Part shown: positions 41,357-48,600 of the stretch, piece after piece
How the letters are laid out: every line of letters starts with the position of its first letter
Numbering within the stretch: position 1 is the first letter of the stretch
Source of the DNA: Streptomyces sporangiiformans
Lineage (GTDB): Bacteria > Actinomycetota > Actinomycetes > Streptomycetales > Streptomycetaceae
Length of the DNA: 64,000 nt
Assembly: GCF_005768555.2 (NCBI RefSeq)
Contig: NZ_VCHX02000101.1
Location: 16,590 to 80,589, forward strand
Direction: 5' to 3'
The notes under the pieces: generated by a model
Databases searched by the model: none
The model's input: the letters and a program-made list of their open reading frames with translations, nothing else
Told to the model about the DNA's origin: nothing
Translations under genes and position numbers: made by a program

Positions 41357-41988
41357 GTGTAGCTCCAGCGGAAGGTCATCATCACAGCATCGAAAAGATC
41401 GACGAGAGCAGAAGAAAATTCGCTGTCCGGATTCCCGTCGCCGACCGTACTGAAGGTGATCGCCAACCAGCGAGGAAGCGGGCTTGCAGGCATGGAGAGT
41501 ACGTACTCGACACGCCGCGACGCAAAATCCGTCTCGGAGTCTTCCGGAGGGGGAACGACTCTCTCCATCCGAATTCCTGAAGAGCCGTCGATCTCAACAG
41601 GCTCACTGTTTCCGCGGCCTGCGGCCAGAGACCCAAGCACTTGGTCCGACTGGATTCCGGCGCCTGTTCCGTCAGTCGGCTCAGACACAACGAAAGACGC
41701 TGGAACCACGGTGCTTCGAATGCGCTCCACAGGCAGATAAAGCAGCAGCCCATTTGCCTTTTCCGCTTTTCTGGCAGCCTTCTTCAACTGCTTGAAAAGC
41801 TCCATCCGAACCTTACTAATATCATCCTTAGGGATATCATCGGGAAGCTGGTTGATGGACCGATCGACGAGTGCGAGAATTGAATCGTTAATCGACTCTT
41901 CGCGGAGGTTGATTTTTCCCCATCCAGGCGGAAGGACGAGGTGGAATCCGACAGGAATGGGAGACTCCTTCAGACTTTGATCAGTCAC
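41353..41988 (-). CDS. companion family 1 protein, module C
   Basis: 211 residues from GTG 41988, overlapping the membrane-protein gene by 8 bases. It shows the full family 1 plan: ESPIPVGFHLVLPPGWGKIN, LREESINDSILALVD, a strand with LLLYLPVERIRSTVVPAS, then LPRWLAITFSTVGDG and DSEFSSALVDLFDAVMMTFR before a short W-S-Y-T end. No signal peptide or membrane helix. Relatives are found at 16708 and 31627, and a broken copy at 36265. Unknown function; the constant link with WXG100 and cargo genes suggests a role in export or immunity. Confidence 0.75.
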   Translation of the reverse strand: MTDQSLKESPIPVGFHLVLPPGWGKINLREESINDSILALVDRSINQLPDDIPKDDISKVRMELFKQLKKAARKAEKANGLLLYLPVERIRSTVVPASFVVSEPTDGTGAGIQSDQVLGSLAAGRGNSEPVEIDGSSGIRMERVVPPPEDSETDFASRRVEYVLSMPASPLPRWLAITFSTVGDGNPDSEFSSALVDLFDAVMMTFRWSYT

Positions 41989-42361
41989 GTCGGAGCCTTT
42001 CTACAATCCACGAACCGAGCATGAGGAGCGGGAGCACAGGAGCTAGGAAGACACCCGGCCAGACACCCGTAACCCATGCCGCAAGAAACAACCCCGTTGA
42101 ATAAATCAGAACTTCCGTGAGGCCTTCAGGGCGACGTGCAGGAAGTGGGTACTTGAAAAAAATGCCCAGTAGTGTGCCGATCGCCACGGCCACAATAGCG
42201 CGCTGGATCCAGTAGATGGCATCCCTCGCATTTTCCGGAAGGGCCGATGCCACCATAACGATAAAGATCGAGCACATTCCCACGATGAGGCATAGCTTGG
42301 CCAGAGCGGTTGCTCCGACGCCTAGACGCCCGTAAGTTTGCGGTTGTCGGTTCGAGTCCAT
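41981..42361 (-). CDS. module C membrane protein
   Basis: 126 residues from ATG 42361. Four hydrophobic helices: ALAKLCLIVGMCSIFIVMVA, IQRAIVAVAIGTLLGIFF, LIYSTGLFLAAWVTGVWPGV and FLAPVLPLLMLGSWIV, ending ERLRRD. The last codons are preserved in the decayed module at 36150-36272. The gene lies between the cargo gene and family 1 gene and is probably co-transcribed. It could be an immunity protein against a membrane-active toxin or a secretion accessory. Confidence 0.65.
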   Translation of the reverse strand: MDSNRQPQTYGRLGVGATALAKLCLIVGMCSIFIVMVASALPENARDAIYWIQRAIVAVAIGTLLGIFFKYPLPARRPEGLTEVLIYSTGLFLAAWVTGVWPGVFLAPVLPLLMLGSWIVERLRRD

Positions 42362-42385
42362 GGCATCTCTTCTCTCATTGCATGA

Positions 42386-43723
42386 CTACCAGTGGGTGTC
42401 TTCTGGCAATTTCCCGGTATCCCCCTTGAAGTTCTCATAGGTTTCGCTGAAACCCTTGAATGGAAGGACGGGACTTTCGCCGAATGTTTTGTCAACAGCA
42501 TCTGCGGTGGCACCGGTCACTGCGGCACCGACTGCAACTTTGTAGTAGTTCTCCGTTTTTTCAGCGACGGCCGAAGCGTCGGAGAAAGTTTCGCTATTTC
42601 GGCGGATGTTCGCGATGGCAGAGCGAGAGTCGGCGTCTCCGAACCCCATACGCTCAAAGCGGTTGGGGATGACAGGCGTTTCATCGGAAACCCGCCCGGC
42701 GTTCTGTGACATCTCCTTCCTCATCTGGTTGAGCGTCTGACGTGCAGAGGTCTTGACGCCCTCGTCGCTGGTTGTTGCCATCACACGAGTGATCTCGTCC
42801 CGCTCGGTCCTGTTGGCACGCAGAGCTGCTTTGAGGCGGCCTGTGCGCTGCGCCTGCGACGTGGCCTTAACGGCCCTATCGGCAACTTTGAGCTTGCTCA
42901 GCATCTTCGTTCCCGTGGCAAAGGCCACCAAGCCGACGCAGTCCATGAGCACCTCTGTGATGCTTGCCTCCCCCGCCAAGAACAGGATGAGCCTGGATGC
43001 CGCAATAAAAATAGAGATTCCGACGGCTATGGCCCCGATGAACGGGCCAATAATCGGAATAAAGGCGAGGAAAGGTGCCAGAGTTCCCAGGATTGAGGCC
43101 ACCCAACCGAGGGCATCGAGAACCCACTTGATCTCATCAATGTTCTCGTGAATCCAGCCTTTGGCGTCATCCCAAAAGCTGTCCTCGATGACGTCGTCAA
43201 TTTCATCACGGATCTTTCTTGCGTAGTGTCCGGCACGATCGTTTCGATCGCCCACGATGCGATCGAGTTGATTCCGGTAGTCTCGAAGGGGGTCCCCATC
43301 GGTGCCGCTCTCCGATGAGCTAGGGGTTTTACCGTCGCCTGCGTCCCTCTTGGCTTTCTCGGCGTCGAGTTCTTCCTGCTCTCTCTTTGCATTGGACAGA
43401 ACTTTGTCGGCTTCGTCCTGGTAGAACTCGAGATCGTTTGCCCAGTTGGACAGATGAACATGGACACGCTCATAGCGGCTGGCAACTTCCCGTAAGTGCT
43501 TTTCCAGCACCTCGGACTCGTCGCGCAGTTTGCCCGCGTACTTACCCTTCAGTTCGTCGTCGTCCTTGATTTTGCGAAGCAAGCGAGCTTGCTCTCGGAG
43601 AGAGGAAGCAACGCCCTTCATGTGCTTCACTTCATCGCGGATCTCTTCTGCGTCTCCCGGGATAGGGTCAGAGTCGGCAAGCGGATGCCAGTCGCGGGGG
43701 CGACGCTTGGAGGGCGCGCTCAC
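42386..43723 (-). CDS. putative T7SS cargo protein, module C
   Basis: 445 residues from GTG 43723, overlapping the WXG100 gene by GTGA. The start DWHPLADSDPIPGDAEEIRD is a secretion-signal-like domain, followed by a coiled helical region with HVHLSNWANDLEFYQDEADK (compare HRWANELQDFQDEADR at 23516). A double membrane-like segment lies near residues 205-265 (WVASILGTLAPFLAFIPIIG, PFIGAIAVGISIFIAASRLI). The C-terminal 160 residues are charged and end KGDTGKLPEDTHW. No recognised toxin motif. It is the largest product of module C. Confidence 0.72.
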   Translation of the reverse strand: MSAPSKRRPRDWHPLADSDPIPGDAEEIRDEVKHMKGVASSLREQARLLRKIKDDDELKGKYAGKLRDESEVLEKHLREVASRYERVHVHLSNWANDLEFYQDEADKVLSNAKREQEELDAEKAKRDAGDGKTPSSSESGTDGDPLRDYRNQLDRIVGDRNDRAGHYARKIRDEIDDVIEDSFWDDAKGWIHENIDEIKWVLDALGWVASILGTLAPFLAFIPIIGPFIGAIAVGISIFIAASRLILFLAGEASITEVLMDCVGLVAFATGTKMLSKLKVADRAVKATSQAQRTGRLKAALRANRTERDEITRVMATTSDEGVKTSARQTLNQMRKEMSQNAGRVSDETPVIPNRFERMGFGDADSRSAIANIRRNSETFSDASAVAEKTENYYKVAVGAAVTGATADAVDKTFGESPVLPFKGFSETYENFKGDTGKLPEDTHW

Positions 43724-44034
43724 TTACCCTTCCTCTCCTTCTTCAGTTCCTTTGCGAGCGCGGCATCCGTTCCGGTGAAACCGTCGACGGTGTTTGCCAC
43801 GAGTTTCCCGACGCTTCCGAGGCTCTCGATCATCTTGGTGCGATAGTCATCCCAGTTGTCGGCGAATTTATCCATCGCCTCGCTGATCTCTCCGCTCCCC
43901 CAGTAGGGGCGCATATCGTCTTTTCTGTTGTTGATGTCCTTGAGGTCCCTTTGAATCTTGCGCAGGCGAGACTCTGATTCAACAAGGAGTTCAACATTGA
44001 CGATGAGATTGGAGTCGCCTGCCGTGGTCGCCAC
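43720..44034 (-). CDS. WXG100-like protein, module C
   Basis: 104 residues from GTG 44034 with AGGAG directly upstream. It is a two-helix hairpin with DNWDDYRTKMIESLGSVGKL in the place of the W-x-G turn and a first helix containing LLVESESRLRKIQRDLKDIN. The C-terminus is lysine-rich (LAKELKKERKGK), as in the module A and B copies. It is the first gene of the module C operon except for the small lipoprotein. The W-D-D variant replaces W-x-G. Confidence 0.72.
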   Translation of the reverse strand: MATTAGDSNLIVNVELLVESESRLRKIQRDLKDINNRKDDMRPYWGSGEISEAMDKFADNWDDYRTKMIESLGSVGKLVANTVDGFTGTDAALAKELKKERKGK

Positions 44035-44085
44035 TACGTCTCCTGTAAAGAGTGTTTCTGCTGTATTGGATTGATCTGCGTGGGT

Positions 44086-44238
44086 TCAGGAGTTCGCAGG
44101 CTTAATTTCCTGGACTCGACTGGAGCCTTCCCAGCTGATGTCGCGGGGCGACTGTGGTCTTGGGGTTCCGCAGGCCGTCAACAGCAGAGGTGCCGTCGCG
44201 ACGAGCGCGGCAGCAACGAGCAAAGGTCGGCGCTTCAA
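44086..44238 (-). CDS. short lipoprotein with TTG start (truncated relative of 21323)
   Basis: Starting at TTG 44238, with GGGGAG seven bases ahead, it reads 50 residues: a signal peptide ending in LLLTACGTPRP and a short tail to 44086. The 5' region and start are close to those of the lipoprotein at 21323 (GTCTCACGGGGAGT..., then AAGCGCCG), but the folded domain is missing. It could be a remnant, or a real small lipopeptide. It heads module C and lies 41 bases downstream of the shared promoter motif. Confidence 0.55.
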   Translation of the reverse strand: MKRRPLLVAAALVATAPLLLTACGTPRPQSPRDISWEGSSRVQEIKPANS

Positions 44239-44278
44239 GGCGGACTCCCCGTGAGACAAAGGATTGGTCAAGAGCACT

Positions 44279-44310
44279 GACGGTAGCCGTATGGCTGGTG
44301 GTTTCGCCAG
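44279..44310 (-). promoter_or_regulatory. shared promoter-like motif, module C
   Basis: On the minus strand, CTGGCGAAAC, 12 bases, then GGCTACCGTC, matching the sites at 21251 and 31589. The distance to the lipoprotein start (41 bases) is the same as in module A. Confidence 0.55.
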
Positions 44311-45071
44311 GTCGGACCCGCCTCAAGGAGCGGGCAACCAGGGATTTCTTGTGGCATATCGGGCAGTCTTGTCCCCTGACAGTGTCCACGAGCGGATGCC
44401 CAAGAAGTACCGGCGCTGAGGGAGCGCACCAGGCAGGTGTGGCCTCTGTGTTCGCGTCAGCTATCGGAGCTTGTGCCCCTCCAGACACCTTCGCCGGCGC
44501 TCCCTTCTGTCGTGTTCAGTAGGCCGCGGTGGCTTCGCAGACCCGGCGCGGCAGAGGCCCAGACGAGCGCTGAGCCGAACAGACGCGGTCTCAGTCGCCG
44601 TTGTTCCAGGCATTGGCAACAAGGGGGAGCGCGGGACACGGGTGCGGCCGTTGCTTGGCTTGTGCGCGGCTTCTTGGATGCCGGTCCATGCGGCTCAAGG
44701 AAAACACCCAAAGGGCCATGTCACGGCGAGCTTGCCCTAACGCACCCGGCGAAGCCCTGCACTTCGGCCAGGAGTCCGCACACGTCTCGTCGCCCAGTGC
44801 CGTTCGGCAGGAGGAGCGGAGACGGATCGTTGCCGAAATCCAGACAGCCGTGGCGGTTGTCCAAGCTCCCCCTCGGAGTACCCCAGCGACACACAGCGGT
44901 CAAGTCACTCGACTCGGCGCAAGGTCGAGCGGGTACCCGTACTCGTGGTCATCGCCGTTCATACGGCCCACCCAAACGCAAACCGGTGCGGCAGAGCGCA
45001 ACCGCGCCCCACCGCACCGGACAGCCAACCTGAGGCCGAGCCCAACCACGGCCCAGCCAGAGCCAGTCGAA
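44311..45071. other. gap without a convincing gene
   Basis: 761 bases between module C and the WXG100 gene. Several overlapping open frames exist on both strands, but all have arginine- or proline-rich random composition and no good start. A cysteine pair (CPICHKK, minus strand near 44360) hints at a decayed zinc-ribbon gene. Confidence 0.4.
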
Positions 45072-45377
45072 CTAGCCCTTGACGCCCTTCGCCAGCTCCT
45101 GGTCCAGGTCCTCGTACGCCTTCGCGGCGTTGGTGAGGAACTTGGACATGCCGGTCAGGCCGTCGATCGTGTCCTTGGCGCCCTTCTTGAACTCGGTGAA
45201 GGCGTCCTCGAAGGCCTGCGAACCCTTGCGGGTGGTGTAGCCGTCCTTGACGAGGCCCTGGATGTAGCGCTCGAGGGCGTCCAGCTTCTCGTCGATCTTG
45301 TCCTTGGCGTCGGTCAGCTTGGTAGCCGCCTTGTGCATCTCGTCATATGTGATATCTGCGTCTTTGCCGCCGGCCAT
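45072..45377 (-). CDS. WXG100 (EsxA-like) protein next to the EssC-type gene
   Basis: 101 residues from ATG 45377 with GGAGGAC six bases ahead. It is more like typical EsxA than the other copies: helix MHKAATKLTDAKDKIDEKLD, a turn with VKDGYTTRKGSQAFEDAFTE, and helix GAKDTIDGLTGMSKFLTNAA followed by YEDLDQELAKGVKG, including a Y-x-x-x-D-like C-terminal motif. It is divergent from the large ATPase at 45661. It is probably the core secreted substrate of the system. The W-x-G turn is replaced by D-G-Y. Confidence 0.8.
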   Translation of the reverse strand: MAGGKDADITYDEMHKAATKLTDAKDKIDEKLDALERYIQGLVKDGYTTRKGSQAFEDAFTEFKKGAKDTIDGLTGMSKFLTNAAKAYEDLDQELAKGVKG

Positions 45378-45660
45378 GTGGCGTCCTCCGTAACTCGACG
45401 TGCCGCAGGGCCTACCCCCGTGGCTCCTGATGCGAACGATGCGATCATCCGCCTGGGCCAGCAGCTTACGCAGGACGCTTGCAGGAGCACACCCCGGATC
45501 CGTCAAGAGCCTCCAGGGAACCGGCACATACGCCGTTGCCCATGGGAAGGGTGGAGCGGATATCGTCACTGCACAGTGCGGTGACCACTGAGGTCCGTCG
45601 GCCGGAGGCCGCCGCGGCAGGCCACTGACAGGTCAACAGGGTTTTACGGGGAGGACGATC
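45378..45660. promoter_or_regulatory. divergent promoter region of the WXG100 and EssC-type genes
   Basis: 283 bases with no gene. Both promoters must lie here. A strong ribosome site GGGGAGGACGATC ends it in front of GTG 45661. I see no clear -10/-35 pair. Confidence 0.4.
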
Positions 45661-48600
45661 GTGCGCCTGACTCTGACCGTCGTCGATCCGCTCGGCGGTG
45701 CCAACGCCGACGTGGTGCTCGACGCGGATCCTGAGTCCTCGTTGGGGGACATCGCGAAAGAGCTGGCCGCGCACGTCGGTTACAGCGGTGGGGCCCAGAT
45801 CATTCCCATCGGGCAGCACCAGGCGGCGAGCAGCGGAGCGCCCGTCGTGTACGTGGACGGCCATCCCGTTGACCCGAACGCCACCATCGGCACCTCCCCG
45901 CTGCGCGAGGGCGCCGTCGTCAGTCTGCACGACCCCGCCGGCTGTCTGCCCGGTGAGCCCACCGGCCTCGTCGAGTTGCGGGTCGCGAGCGGGCCCGCCG
46001 CGGGCGCCGTGCACCGGCTGGGGATAGGCCGGTACGACATCGGCAGCGGACCCGCGTCCGCCATCCGCATCGACGATCCAGAACTGCCCGCCCGAGCGCT
46101 GACGTTGTCAATCGCAACGGATGGAACCTGCCAAGTCGCCCTGCACGGGAAACTAAAGGACGACCAGCGCGAGCTGCTCGATCAGCGCGACAGGGACAGC
46201 AAAGACAACAAGGACGACAAGGGCGACAGGGGCAACAAGGGCAGCAAGGGCAAGGACAGAGACAACAAAGGCGTCACCCTCGACGGGGAGCCTCTCGACG
46301 GCACCGACTGGCCCCTCGGCGCCCAGATCGCCGTAGGCAACACCCTGCTCGAACTCGACCGCTACTCCCCGCCGAACGCCGCGCTCAAGTGGTCGGAGGA
46401 CGGCACCGGCCTCGACTACAACCGCCCGCCCCGGCTCCAGCCGCCGGAGCGTCAGACCAGGTTCAAACTGCCCGCGCCGCCTCGTGACTTCGAGGCCCGG
46501 CCGCTGCCCTGGCTGATGGCATTGACTCCGCTCGTCGGCGCCGTCGTATCCGTGATGATCTTCGGACGCTGGTACTACATGATCATGGCTCTGCTGAGCC
46601 CGCTGATCCTCTTCGGCAACTACTTCATGGACAAGAAGCACGGGCGCAAGTCCCATGCGAAGCAGGTCAAGGAGTACAAGGAGCACAAGGAGCGGATCGA
46701 GAAGGATGCGGAGGACGCTCTCGTAGCCGAGCGGCTCGACCGGCGGCAGGCCGTCCCCGATCCGGCGACCGTGCTGTCGATGAGCACTGGGCCCCGTACA
46801 CGGCTGTGGGAGCGACGGCGCACCGACCCCGACCATCTGCTGCTGCGCGTCGGCACCGGTCAACTGCCCTCCGAGGTCGTGCTCGACGACCCCGAGCAGG
46901 ACGACCACAAGCGCGAGGTCACCTGGACGATCGAGGACGCTCCGGTCGCGCTGCCGCTGCGCGACCGCGGTGTCGTCGGCATCGCTGGGCCCGGCGACTC
47001 GGCGCAGGCGCTGGGGCGTTGGGTCGTCGCGCAGGCCGCCGTGCTGCACAGCCCGCTGGACGTGCAGTTCTACGTTCTGACGGAGAACAGTGCGCAGCCC
47101 AGCTGGGACTGGGTCCGCTGGCTGCCGCACTCACGCCCGTCCGGCGCCCAGGACGCCAACGTCCTCATCGGTTCGGACGCCGAGACCGTCGGCGCCCGTA
47201 TCGGCGAACTGACCCAGCTCCTCGACGCCCGCCAGAAGGCGACCAAGCAGAACGGCCGTCAGGCGAGCTTCACCGACCCGGACATCGTCGTCATCTGGGA
47301 CGGTTCGCGACGGCTGCGGTCCATGCCGGGTGTCGTACGTCTGCTGCGTGAGGGTCCGGCCGTCAGCATGTACGCGATATGCCTCGACTCCGAGGAACGG
47401 TTCCTGCCCGGCGAGTGCCAGGCCATCGTGATCGCGGAGCCGAAGCCGCAGGAACACACCACTTCCCGGACCGCCGAGAGCACGAGCGCGCAGGCGGACG
47501 CTCCCGGCGGCTTCCCCTCCTTCCAGGCCTGGCACACCGCCGAGGCCGACGACCAGCAGGCGGGCACGCAGAAAGCGCTCGAACTGCGGTTGCGCGTCGA
47601 GCAGACGGGCACGGCCAGGGTCAAGAACGTACGGCCGGACTTCGTGTCGCCGGCCTGGTGCGCCCGGCTCTCCCGTTCCCTCTCCCCCATCCGCGACATC
47701 AGCGGTGAGTCCGAGGACTCGGCGCTGCCGGGCTCCAGCCGGCTGCTCGACGTGCTGCAGCTGGAGCCGCCGACCAGCGACGCGATCACCGCGCGCTGGC
47801 GAATGGGCGGGCAGTCGACGATGGCGGTCATCGGCGAGTCGTACGACGGCCCCTTCGGCATCGACATGCGGAAGGACGGGCCGCACGGTCTGATCGCGGG
47901 TACGACCGGTTCCGGTAAGTCGGAGCTGCTGCAGACCATCGTGGCGGCGCTCGCGGTGGCCAACACCCCCGAGAACATGACGTTCGTGCTCGTCGACTAC
48001 AAGGGTGGCTCGGCGTTCAAGGACTGCGTCAAACTGCCGCACACGGTCGGTATGGTCACCGACCTCGACGCGCATCTCGTCGAGCGCGCCCTGGAGTCGC
48101 TCGGTGCCGAGCTGAAGCGGCGTGAGCACATCCTCGCGGCCGCCGACGCCAAGGACATCGAGGACTACCAGGACCTCGTACGGCGCGATCCGTCGCACGC
48201 GCCCGTGCCCCGACTCCTCATCGTCATCGACGAGTTCGCCTCGATGGTGCGTGACCTGCCGGACTTCGTGACGGGTCTCGTCAACATCGCCCAGCGAGGC
48301 CGTTCGCTCGGTATCCACCTGCTCCTCGCCACCCAGCGGCCGAGCGGTGTCGTGTCCCCCGAGATCCGCGCCAACACCAACCTCCGGATCGCGCTGCGCG
48401 TGACGGACGGCGGCGAGTCGAGCGACGTCATCGACTCGCCCGAGGCCGGGCACATCAGCAAGAGCACACCGGGTCGGGCGTACGTGCGTCTCGGGCATGC
48501 CTCGCTCGTGCCGTTCCAGTCGGGACGCGTCGGCGGGCGGCGGCCCGGTGCCGCCGATCCGCAGGTACTCGCGCCCTGGGCCGGCCCGCTGGCCTGGGAG

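Noticed and set aside
23516..43723. Looking for known toxin domains (NADase, LipH, nuclease, ADP-ribosyltransferase) in the cargo C-termini
   Set aside because: No catalytic motif could be read with confidence in any of the three cargo proteins, so no toxin activity is claimed.
44437..45033. 198-residue open frame on the plus strand
   Set aside because: Composition is Arg/Pro/Ser-rich and random, with no ribosome site, no domain and no codon bias of the neighbours. Treated as chance.
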